Positions 1 to 8,599 of a stretch of 35,629 bases of DNA are shown one piece after another. Both the position numbers and the translations under genes were made by a program. Source of the stretch: Mesotaenium endlicherianum (Eukaryota; Streptophyta; Zygnematophyceae; Zygnematales; Mesotaeniaceae); NCBI GenBank assembly GCA_009602735.1, contig WELA01008529.1, positions 535,567 through 571,195 of the forward strand, written 5' to 3'. Under the pieces are notes generated by a model. The model had not been told where the DNA came from. It saw nothing but the letters and a program-made list of their open reading frames with translations, and did no database searches. The first letter of the stretch is position 1; each line of letters opens with the position of its first letter.

Positions 1-2650
1 GCGAGCTGTGCGGCAGGCGCGGCGGCAGGCCTCGCGGCAGGCTTCGCAGACGGCACTGCTACAGTCCCCGCGGCTAGATGCGCGGCAAGTTTGCCGGCTG
101 CGCCAGCAGCAGCCATTCTGGCCTGCTGCGCACGCGCGCAGCCACTCGGCAACCGCTCCACAGTCCACAGTCAGGCGCGCGAGCAGCGAGCACACGCTCG
201 CCGCACCGGCCAGTCGGCCCGTGGTTCCGCAAAAGCGCGTCGGGCCAGACCAGGGACGCCGGACGGAGGAGGCCCCGCGGCTGCCCCATTCCTTCCGCAT
301 CCTAGAGCCCTCCACGACCTCAGTTGAGCCGACGCCACATGCGCTCGCTTCACCTATGACAACGGTGCAGCTCAGCGCCGAGGTCATCTCTCTAGCACTG
401 CACCGCATGCCGGCGGTCTCCTTCGCAGAGCTTGGCGTCTCTATGGAGGCAACAAGGCAGGCTGCTCAGCTGATGCTCCAGTCACGCAGAGCCACGCTGC
501 GCACCGCCGCCAGGAGGCCGACGGCCGATGCTGCCACCGCGGTGCGATCCACGCCCGCGCGCCCTACGCATGAGCGCAGGATGATCAGCACTCCTAACGC
601 CGCGTTTTTGGATAATTTACAGGGGATCGTGCTCGTCAACACCCAGGCGCCGCAGCGCATCATGTTTGACACAGGAGCGCAGCCGGTTCTCATCAGCCTC
701 CGCTACTTCCGTCAGTTGGGACTCTCTTCCGCTGACTTGGAGGACTCACCGACACGCATTAACACCGCCGCCGGCATGTCCGAGACCGTCGCCGGTCGCA
801 CGAGGTTGGCGCTACTGTTCACTCTGCGTCCAGGCACGGCAGACGAGACAACCATCCATCGGCACGCACTCGTCACTCCTTCCGAGTCCTTCAATGTGCT
901 CCTAGGGAAAGACGTGCTCTTTCCCATTGGCGCTGCGGTTGACAACTGGGCAGAGCGCGTCTTCTATCGTCCCAACTGGAGGACAGAGGGGACGCGCACC
1001 GCATCCTTGCCCCTTGACATTGTCGATCGCCGCCCAGCAGTGTCCGCTCTTTATGGCTTCATGGGACTGGACGATGGCCGGCCAGTGGTCAAGACCGATA
1101 AGGACGGGCACAAGGACAAGGAGATCTCCGTGGGGGTGGACCTGCTCGAGGCACAGGACGAGGAGCCGGATCTACCTAGTGCCGAGCTCCATCTCACGCC
1201 GCAGCAGCAGGCGGATGTCCTGGCAGCCCAGGCCAGGGAGCAGATCCGCATCTGCACTGCCCACAGCGCAATGATGCGGCAGATGGCAGACAATGCCACT
1301 GAGGCCCTCGCCACGGCCAGCACAGCCATCGCTGCCGTCGCCCTTGCTCGCGGTGCGGTCGCAGCGCCTACAACTCATCAGGGGGTCTCAGCCTCTCAAG
1401 GCGAACCGTCCGCGAGGCTCGACGTACGCGTTCGCCACGACGTCCCTGTTGGCGTGGCCATTCAGTATAGTATGGACTCTCAGCCGCCCCCTCACGACGC
1501 CTCGCATCAGACCGGCAAGACCTGGCCTCGCCCCACGGCATCCGAAGACGAGGCCATGCGGCAGGCAGCTTATCGTGGCAGATCCGACGACCAGTCCCTC
1601 AAGAGTGAGGAGGAGACGCAGTGGGAACGACTGCCCGAAGCTTCCGTCGAGGTCCTCAGCGCGGCGCCACCCAAGGAGCCCCCGCCAGCTGCGCCTACGG
1701 CACGCAGGCAGCGCACTCCTACTGGTTCGTTTGGCTTCAGCGCACCCAGCCAGCCCATGACTCACGACTGGCCCAGCAGGGCTCGCCCCCACGCCGCTGG
1801 ACCCAGCCAACCAGTGTCACACGACTGCTCAACGAGCAACGAGTGTCGCCGCATCGCGCATTTGTTTGCGACAAGCCGGACTGCCGCGGCCTCCTCTAGC
1901 GCTGGCACACACTCCATACAGCAGCCAACGCCCAGGCTCAGCGTCCGCGAGCCACACCACATGACCCCGTCTATCTGCGCGCATCTGACCTACGCACATC
2001 GCACTTGGCCGATCATCGGACCCGCTCGAGAGACCACTCCTCTCCGCAAGACGCGCCGCTCCCAATCGCACACACCCCTTCGCGAGACGCGAGAGGTGAC
2101 TCCCCTCCGCAAGACGCACGCTTGCTTCGTCACGCCGCCCTACAACGAGAGGGTCCGCACGCCGCCATACGACGACACTCGAGACCGACGCCGCACTCCG
2201 CCCTTCCGGCCCCTCTCGGCTGGCGACGACGCCCAGTCTTCTTCCGAGGCGCATTTCGTGATGTTGGCCCCTACAGCTCCGCGCGTTAGCGTCCCTCGCA
2301 GCCACATCGCTGGCGACAGTCCCTCCGGGTCACCTCCTCCCAAGGTGGCCCGCACCGACAGCAGGCCGCCCCGTCGTCACCCATTTACGGCCGCCGCACG
2401 CACACGGCTCATGGCTAGTCTCCAGCAGCCCCGAGATGCGCCCGTCCCACAAGGGAAGCCCCGGCCGCGAGTCCAGCTAGCCCCTCGCCGGCCAGTTCAA
2501 TCCCCGCAGGAGGTCGACAGCTCCGAGCGCTCCGTCTGCACAGTCCCTTCTGCAGACATGCGCGCACGCCAGCGAGCCTACTTCAACCCGCACCCCTACT
2601 TGACTCCGCGTCCCGTTCTCGACCATCTGGCCCACGCGGCCTCGCACTAG
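1..2650 (+). pseudogene. Element A protease-containing polyprotein segment, open at the left edge
   Basis: The frame is open from the window edge to a TAG at 2648-2650. A retropepsin core is visible near 655-960: the catalytic DTG sits at about 667-675 (context MFDTGAQPVLIS), followed by a flap-like stretch and a second hydrophobic motif (NVLLGKDVLFPIG). The matching part of element B reads LLDTGAQPAILG, so the two are homologous. About 550 residues after the protease are low-complexity, rich in Pro, Arg, Ser and Thr, with short TPLR(K/E)T and TPPY/F repeats at about 2029-2205. These look disordered and I cannot assign a function. The first in-frame ATG in the window is near 356, but the start is likely upstream. 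The segment probably belongs to a Gag-Pol-type polyprotein. The same frame stays open after the TAG into the DNMT. Confidence 0.75.
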
Positions 2651-3945
2651 ACTGACTGCGCCCAGCGCAACAGGTGGCAGCAGCTGTGCGTAGCCTCGGC
2701 CCGACGTCAGGCCCGCGCTGTCTCTCCCACAGCCCTGCAGGATGGGCGCCTGCGGTGGCGCACCTACCAGGACCACGCACGGGGGGAGCGTCTGCAGCCG
2801 CTCACTGACCGCATTCCCAGCCTTACGCGTGACTACGCAGACCGTGCTGTGGCCGCCCTCCGCATGGCGCCACATCAGCACAGCGCCGAGCGTACCTTCC
2901 CGCCGCCCGCTCAGCCCGGCACCCCTGCAGTGGGGTGTCGCCCACTTCCGACTCCTATCTGCGCAGACGCTCTAGACAAGCGGCCTGGCGGCATCGTCCT
3001 CGTCAAACTCTTTGCCGGCATCGCCACCGGGTTACTCGCGACCTTACAAGCCGGCATCCCGGTGCGCCGCTACGTCTACGTTGATCCCGATCCTGAGGCC
3101 CAGCAGGTGGCTTGTCCGCAGATGGCGTTGGGCCACGAGCGGTTCCCTGACCTCCTTCCCGAGCACGCATTCCGCCGCGCTCAGACAGACTGACCCATGG
3201 ACATCCGCGACATCAGCGTCGAGCATGTCACCCATTGACCTCGTCATCGCCGGTTGGGAGTGCCAAGGCTTCTCCAGAGCCGGGCGTGGCAGGGCGCTCA
3301 GCGATCCCCGCACGGCCCTCTTCTGGCACTTGCTCCGCGTCCTCAACATTGTTGAGGATCGCCAGCCGCCACACACACTCTCGTGGGTCCTGGAAAACGT
3401 GGCCGCGCGCCACGATCGCCGTCCCGAGGTTAGTGCCGACTTCGCTCTTTGCAGCAGCTACGTCGGCCGCGAGGCCATCATCGACGCTGCCCATATTGGG
3501 TCCTTCGCGCACCGCGTCCGCGCCTACTTCACAAACCTGGCAATGCCCGGTACTCTCAAGGCGTTGGCCGCCTCTCATCCACGTCACCCACGCACCGTCG
3601 ACTCCATCCTTGATGCCCCTCGTCTGGCCCAGCACGTGACAGCGCTGCCACATCCTTCCATGGCGCAGTGTGAGGTCCTGCATGACGTCACCCGCGCGCT
3701 GCCGACTTTTGTCAGCCGCTACGACAGCGACGCCTTTGTCGGAAATCAGCGCGGGATGGTCATCAACCTAGAGACTGGCATGTTTGACAGGCCACGCCCT
3801 GCGGAGATGGAGCGTGCCATGGGCTTCCCACCGCATCTCACGCAGATGGACGGTCTCACTGAGGTGAACCGCATTTGCCTCTTGGGGCAGGCGATCGATG
3901 CCAACGTCCTCACGTGGATTCTGCTGCAGACGCAGGCCTTGGCGC
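2651..3945 (+). pseudogene. Element A cytosine-5 DNA methyltransferase, DNMT3-like, broken
   Basis: This would transfer a methyl group from S-adenosylmethionine to C5 of cytosine in DNA. Motif I (VKLFAGIATGLL, about 3002-3037) is followed by an acidic motif II (YVYVD). Motif IV holds the catalytic Cys at 3261-3263 in AGWECQGFSRAG. The usual Pro-Cys is Glu-Cys here. Motif VI is ENV at about 3393-3401. Motif VIII-like residues (FAHRVRAYFTNL) and C-terminal motifs IX/X (ERAMGFPPH, LLGQAIDANVLTW) follow. The GIATG form of motif I and the AHRxR-type motif VIII resemble the DNMT3/DRM group. The frame is broken by TGA at 3191-3193 and by a one-base change of frame between about 3193 and 3236. It sits between protease and RT, as in element B. 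The domain call is firm; activity of this copy is excluded by the breaks. Confidence 0.88.
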
Positions 3946-5000
3946 CTCTCTACGCCGCAGCCCGGCATCCCAAGCTACCTCGGCCTGCCGATGATATGGA
4001 CGATGACTCCACCAACGATGCCAATCAGCCCCCGCCAGGCACGACGTGGCATCCTCAGCACGCAGGGCCTGCACCGCCAACGCGCAACCGCCCCCCCTCC
4101 CCACCGCCGCGCAGGGAGGACTCTGGTTCGCTGGGGGGGGGCCGGCGGAGAGAGGAGTCCTCACAGCGACCCAAAGAGTCCCAGTCACCTTTTCTTTGTC
4201 CTCGCTGGCAGGCAGACGGTCGCTCGCAGGCAGACGGTGCCAGGCAGCTGGCCGCAGCTGCCACAGTGCAGGTACCCGCGGCAGGCCGAGCGCCAATCGC
4301 TGCAGGGCAGGTGACACCTGGAGCACCACAGTCTACCCCTGCGGCAAGACAGGAGACTCCAGCAGGCTCGGCGACGCCACCAGCTCCATCGACATGGAAG
4401 CTGGGGGGGACACTCACTGCGGCACAGGTTGCACAGTTGACGGCACTGCTGGACGGGAGGCGCAGCACCAGCTTTGCCAGCGGCATGCACGATCTCGTGC
4501 GCTATCGGGGGGACCCCATGCGGATTACTCTCACGTCGCAGGAGCCCATTTTCCTGAAGCGTTATCGCTACAGCCACTTCGAGGATGGCTTGATCAGCGC
4601 GCAGACAGGCAAGCTGGAGGACAGCCGGCTCATTCGGGAGTTCTCCTCTCGCTATGCCGCACCCACGGTCATGCCAGCCAAGAAGGATGCCTCGGGCAAC
4701 TGGTGCGAGAGGAGGATGTGCGGTGACTATCGTAGGCTGAACGAGGTCACCGAGCAGGACAGATATCCTATGCCGACGCCTGACGAGATCTTTGACGACA
4801 TTGGCACGTGCACTTGGTTCTGAGTGCTGGATCTGCGTCAGGGCTTCAACCAGATTCCCATCGCCGAGGAGAACCAACATAAGACGGCGTTCTGGGGAGC
4901 ACAGCGCCTCTACGAGTGGGTGGTAATGCCGTTTGGGTTGAAGAACGCGCCAGCTACCCTTCAGAGGGTGATGGACAAGGAGATGGCCGGGCTGTCCTAA
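3946..5000 (+). pseudogene. Element A linker plus truncated reverse transcriptase
   Basis: A proline- and glutamine-rich linker (about 3946-4500) precedes RT. RT palm residues start with PIFLKRYRYS and continue through APTVMPAKKDASGNW and MCGDYRRLN to motif A (VLDLRQGFNQIPI, about 4824-4862) and motif B (MPFGLKNAPATLQRVMD, about 4927-4977). A TGA at 4821-4823 interrupts just before motif A. The sequence ends at a TAA (4998-5000) where element B continues into the YIDD catalytic box. The YxDD motif, thumb, RNase H and integrase zinc-binding region are therefore deleted. The family is Ty3/gypsy RT by motif order. Confidence 0.85.
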
Positions 5001-5009
5001 ACCCTAAAC
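4996..5009 (+). repeat. Two telomere-like CCCTAAA units at a deletion junction
   Basis: Fourteen bases read as about two copies of CCCTAAA, the complement of the plant-type telomere repeat TTTAGGG. They lie exactly where element A jumps from RT motif B to the integrase core, compared with element B. The two flanking frames stay in register apart from the TAA that the repeat itself supplies. Confidence 0.5.
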
Positions 5010-6098
5010 AGGTGGTCGCTTGACTTGGCTGGAGAGCTGCCCAAGTCTCGTCAGGGCAACCTCTACGTCTTGGTGATGATTGAGCACATGTCCAAGTGGA
5101 TCGAGCTCGTGCCCTTGCCCAGCAAGGCCAGTGAGGGGATCGCTCAGGCCTTCCTCAGTCAGGTCCTTAGCCGTTTTGGCGGCTGCGCCGAGGTGCTGAC
5201 GGACCAGGGCAAGGAGTTCCAGGGCAGCTTTCAAAAGCTGCTGGAGCGCTCTATGATCGACCACCGCACCACCTCTCGTGATCATCCTCAGGCTGACGGC
5301 CTTGCCGAGCGCATGGTGCAGACCGTCAAGCTAGGGTTGCGGAAGTATCGCCTTGCCCACGACCGTACCCACTGAAACGACGCCCTCCCTTGGCTGGCGA
5401 TGGGGTACAGGTTCAGTAAGCAGGCCTCCCTGGCCTCTCACTCTCCCTACTTCCTGCTCTACGGCCAACAGCCCATCCTGCCAGCAGCAGCCAGAACTGT
5501 GGCCGAGAACGTCTTGGACTTGGACAGTCCCGAGACATGGAGTGCTCTTATCGGACCACGTGCTCAGCTCTTCCGGCGCCTGATGCCCATGGCCATGATA
5601 AACCTCATCATCGCACAGCATCGCGACACACTGAGGTACGCCATGACTCGTGGAGGAGCCTATCATCCGCGGGTGTTGCAGTTTTCCGCAGGTGACTTCG
5701 TGTACCTGCGACGCCAGACGAAGAACACCCTCAACACCAGCAGCTCGCCGGTCATCCTGCGCGTCAAGCGTGCCTTGGCGTCAGGCGTCCTGGAGCTGGA
5801 AGGCGCAGATGGCCGTCTTCACAAGGACCACACGAAGAACTGTGGGCCGTGCCATCTTCCTAACCTGGACTTGCAGGTCCGTCCCCGCGACGCGCGGCCG
5901 CCCAAGGACTGGGCGTGCCAGATCTGTCACAGCACTGGCCAGGAGGCCAAGATGCTGCTTTGCGACAGCTGCAACCTCGGCTTCCACATCGGCTGCCTCG
6001 ACCCGCCGCTGGCCCGCGTGCCCGCTGACGACTGGTTCTGCGAAGACTGCACTGAGCTAGCCTTAGGCAGCGTACACAGCCCATCAGCTAGAGGCTGA
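5001..6098 (+). pseudogene. Element A integrase core with C-terminal PHD finger
   Basis: The integrase core begins at about 5010 (RWSLDLAGELP, first Asp). The second Asp is in EVLTDQGKEFQG and the Glu is in DGLAERM, with 34 residues between them. The core continues to ALPWLAMGYRFSKQ after a TGA at 5373-5375 that probably replaced a Trp codon. A GPY/F-like C-terminal part follows (VYLRRQTKN, VILRVKRALASGVLELEG), then a CxxCHLPN motif also seen in element B, then the PHD finger. The zinc-binding HHCC N-terminus is missing because of the deletion at 4996-5009. Integrase would insert the cDNA. The C-terminal reader could bias target choice. Stop codon TGA at 6096-6098. Confidence 0.85.
5916..6050 (+). 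other. PHD finger (C4HC3 zinc finger) at the end of element A integrase
   Basis: Ligands are in the canonical order: CQIC, then CDSC, then FHIGC, then WFCEDC, with the usual PPL and Pro-x-x-x-Trp spacing between the last two pairs. PHD fingers bind histone H3 tails, often reading lysine 4 methylation state. All eight zinc ligands are present. In many Ty3/gypsy elements this place is taken by a chromodomain, as in element C. Histone specificity cannot be read from the sequence alone. Confidence 0.93.
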
Positions 6099-6103
6099 GA
6101 GCT

Positions 6104-6111
6104 GGGGGGGG
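6104..6111 (+). other. Polypurine-tract candidate of element A (G8)
   Basis: Eight G residues lie just after the stop codon of the integrase-PHD frame and directly before the LTR-like repeat that starts at 6112. This is the expected position of the plus-strand primer. Element C has a comparable G7 tract before its 3' LTR. Confidence 0.6.
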
Positions 6112-6247
6112 AATTAAAACATTTGTCGCTTGACTCCCTTTTTGGCTATAAAGCCATTTGTATTATAGACTTCATTGCAGCAAAGCCTGCTTGTCTATTG
6201 TGTGCTGCTTATGCCGACAAGGCGCACCCGATCTCTTAACGCACGAC
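6112..6247 (+). repeat. 136-bp direct repeat, copy 1: start of (or whole) 3' LTR of element A
   Basis: It follows the G8 tract and matches 7251-7386 at all but about five positions. Within it, 6124-6248 starts TGTCG and ends CGACA, a perfect 5-bp inverted terminus typical of LTR ends, which would make a 125-bp LTR. It also holds a TATA-like GCTATAAAGCC. Whether the LTR ends at 6248 or continues towards 7250 cannot be decided without the 5' LTR. Confidence 0.6.
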
Positions 6248-7250
6248 AGCTGTCATGATTTATTGAGTCGAGGTTGCCGCACGAAACCGAGCTCCACATG
6301 TGTGAACCATCAACCTAGGCAGGCCGACTTTGCATAGACTTTACGCATCCATACGTTGACCTTTTCTCAATTTCCAAGTCACCAAAGTGTAGCGCGTCGA
6401 GTCACCTTCCGAATGGCACCGGGTTCGCGTCATTTGGTCATGTATCGAGCGAGATATGAGCGATCTAGTCCGCGTCACCTACCGGCCCCAAGCGGATTCT
6501 CACCAAAGGGCAATTTGTGTTTCAATGTGCACATTCTTGCCTATTCGTGACCCCCTAAAACCCCTAGCTTGTGCGCACAAATCCGCGAGCCCCTTAGCCT
6601 ACATAAGCTTTGCATTTCCATAGTATATGTGCATCATTGAGGCTATAACTTGGTGACTGCATCACCTACTCCTAGAGGAAGCTTCCTCAATTTTCAGATC
6701 CACTTTTGAGGCGCTATCTAGGTAGAATCACCCAAGGTAAGCTCGGCCAATGAGAGACACGTAGCATATCCTACGCACCTTGCTTTGATTGGTTTGAGTT
6801 ATGCTTAGCCTATAAGAGTGCTAGTACATGCCTTGTACACATTAGTGGACATAGGAGAGCCTCCTAGAGTGACTACATGCATTGGATCCGCCGCATACCC
6901 CGCCGGATTTCCAGGAGTATAAAACTTAGAGATGTCCCTAGAAGAGACATCTTTTAGAAGTCCATTATGCCAGGTGTAAGTAACAGAGATTATCAGTAAA
7001 GCTTACACTTTTTATCTCTTGTGTTTTCAGGACCACTGAGTTACTCTCTTGTGAAGAGCAAGCCCTCCAGGCTTCCAGTCACTTGAAGAACTTCACAAGT
7101 GGTGAGCAAAGTCATAGCTTAAGCCCTTGCCATAGGACAACTCTGGAGATCATGATGTGCTTCCAGTGATCTTTTGGGCCATACTTCATTAGTTGTTTTC
7201 CTACCAGATTACAGTCTTGAGGTGCTCACTCTGGAGAGTACACTTCCCTT
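6248..7250. other. About 1 kb of AT-rich non-coding DNA between the two 136-bp repeats
   Basis: No convincing reading frame. It holds promoter-like sequence: a TATA-like AGTATAAAAC at about 6916-6925, followed by a 7-bp perfect hairpin (6930-6936 with 6946-6952, 9-nt loop). It may be the remainder of a longer LTR (about 1.1 kb), or the internal part of a small non-autonomous element flanked by short LTRs. I see no primer site that would settle this. Confidence 0.4.
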
Positions 7251-7386
7251 AATTAAATCATTTGACGCTTGACTCCCTTTTTGGCTATAAAGCCATTTGT
7301 ATTATAGACTTCATTGCAGCAAAGCCTGCTTGTCTATTGTGTGTTGCTTATGCCGACAGTGCGCACCCGATCTCTTAACGCACGAC
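7251..7386 (+). repeat. 136-bp direct repeat, copy 2
   Basis: Near-identical to 6112-6247, with five or so mismatches and no length change. Its termini are less perfect (TGACG and CGACT). It ends a few bases before the left LTR-like copy of element B begins, so element B may have inserted at its edge. Confidence 0.65.
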
Positions 7387-7599
7387 TGCCTTGAAAACTC
7401 CTTCTTCTTTGCGCTCCTTCTGCTTCTTCAGCTTCCTTTGACAACAATGCGAGCTAGAATGAGGCAGCTTCAAGCATGACTCGTGCCTTTCACAGCCACC
7501 ACACACTATCCTCTCTCCAGATTGCCCGTGCTTAGTTACAGCGCTTAGCGTGCATGCCGTCCTTACCCAGCAGCTCTCACACCGCTTAGAAGTTGTCAT
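7375..7599 (-). CDS. Small Cys-rich ORF inside the left LTR-like copy of element B
   Basis: Seventy-four codons starting MTTSKRCESC. Cysteines are spaced CxxC, then 22 residues, then CxxC, with further Cys and His and a lysine-rich tail (RKLKKQKERK). This resembles a zinc ribbon, but I recognise no named family. The same frame with all these Cys and His is kept in the right copy (24574-24927), where it is longer. It may be a chance frame in LTR DNA. Confidence 0.3.
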   Translation of the reverse strand: MTTSKRCESCWVRTACTLSAVTKHGQSGERIVCGGCERHESCLKLPHSSSHCCQRKLKKQKERKEEGVFKAVVR

Positions 7600-8063
7600 T
7601 CAGCATGCATGCATGCATTGGGATTGTCGCGCGTGGCCGCTTAGCCTTTCAGCTGACAATCACGCCTATGTGGCTGGCTGACAGCGTTTAAGATGAACGC
7701 TCAAGCCGTGACTAGTCTCCTGAGGGTTTTGGCCGAGGTGGCACACAACGCCTCTGCAACATCCCTGCTGTACTTGGCTTAGATAGCCGATTGATTAGTA
7801 CCTTTCTTGGCACTTGCTGGGCTGACTCATTGCTGGTTCCATACCCCTAGCCTTTCGGCTGACTACTCCGTCCAAATTCCCATCCATTTTTGGGTGTGGG
7901 TTTGATGTGTTGTGACCACTTTGACAGTGATAACAACTTTGACACGGCTGCTGACTGAGATAACTTGGTCCTCTGGTTGATCAGTCAATGCTGACTTCTT
8001 GTACCTGGGCGGCCGTGACTTGCGCTGCGCGTGCGGCACCGTCAAGTGGATAGCAGTTGCGAC
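7396..8063 (-). repeat. Element B LTR-like copy, left (3' side on the minus strand)
   Basis: Aligns without length change to 24724-25391 (constant offset 17328), about 95% identical by eye. It may extend right to about 8360, where a minus-strand purine tract (rc of 8361-8372, GAAAGGGAGGGG) is followed directly by TGTAAGG. That would give an LTR of about 970 bp. Confidence 0.75.
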
Positions 8064-8442
8064 GGTTGTCGGGCCTAACAACGTCGGACCCCTGGCACGT
8101 GCGTGGCTTCTTAGCACGTGTGCCTTTGACCTGGTTGACGTGTCGGTGCGTCGCTGCACGTGGGGAATCGATCGGGTCGATCATCCCTTGCACGTGTGTC
8201 GATGACAGACTGGTTGGGATTTGACCCATTCCTGGTCTTCCTGCACTTGCATCATGCGGTGAGGCATCCCACACTCAGTGCTTCCCATGTTCAACCAGTT
8301 CCTCATTCAACACTTAGCAGATTTTTTTGAAAAGATAGCTTATCTTCAGTTTTCCTTACACCCCTCCCTTTCAGCTGAGGTGTCCCCTGCCTTTCCGCTG
8401 AAAGCTTCTATTTCTGGCTCTGTGGCTGAGAGTTTTAGGAAG
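8064..8442 (-). other. Region between element B PHD remnant and left LTR-like copy; possible U3 and polypurine tract
   Basis: Non-coding. The minus-strand purine run at 8361-8372 is the best plus-strand-primer candidate, and TGTAAGG just downstream is a plausible LTR start. The right LTR-like copy has no counterpart for 8064-8360. Confidence 0.4.
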
Positions 8443-8561
8443 GCAGTGAGGACATTCCCATCGTCCTGCCATAATCTCTTCTTCACCAATGCAGAAGGTG
8501 TGCCAATGGGCACCACACTTACCATTGCTTCTTGATCATCCAGTACTTTGCAGCTGGCACA
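8443..8561 (-). pseudogene. Decayed PHD finger at the end of element B integrase
   Basis: On the minus strand a CASC pair (8550-8561) is followed, after a frame change, by a KCGAHWHTFC stretch and then RWECPHC ending at 8443. The WHTFC and WxCPxC pattern is characteristic of PHD fingers. The position matches the intact PHD finger of element A, downstream of a shared CxLCHLPNID-like motif at about 8610-8650. One zinc ligand and the frame are damaged. Confidence 0.65.
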
Positions 8562-8599
8562 AGACGTGGCTGGCACCAATTCCTCGAGCACAGCTTAAC

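Larger units (their letters stand above)
1..6248 (+). mobile_element. Element A: degenerate Ty3/gypsy-like retrotransposon carrying DNMT and PHD modules (5' end outside window)
   Basis: The domains lie in order on the plus strand: retropepsin, a long disordered region, a cytosine-5 DNA methyltransferase, a Q/P-rich linker, an RT fragment, integrase, a PHD finger, a G8 tract and an LTR-like sequence. RT before integrase is the Ty3/gypsy order. The reading frame has stops at 2648 (TAG), 3191 (TGA), 4821 (TGA), 4998 (TAA) and 5373 (TGA). A frame change lies near 3230, and a deletion at about 4996-5009 removed the end of RT, RNase H and the start of integrase. The copy is therefore dead. Gag and the 5' LTR would lie upstream of position 1. 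Codons are strongly GC-rich, unlike element B. Confidence 0.85.

Noticed and set aside
8-2650. Long 880-codon frame as a host gene
   Set aside because: It contains a retropepsin homologous to element B and runs in frame towards the DNMT of the retrotransposon; no intron signals fit.
2648-2650. Programmed TAG read-through between protease and DNMT
   Set aside because: The frame stays open after the TAG, but the copy has several other stops and no intact relative is visible, so decay or a separate start explains it as well.
6356-6550. 64-codon frame in the 1-kb spacer
   Set aside because: No motif, no neighbour support, and placed between LTR-like repeats.
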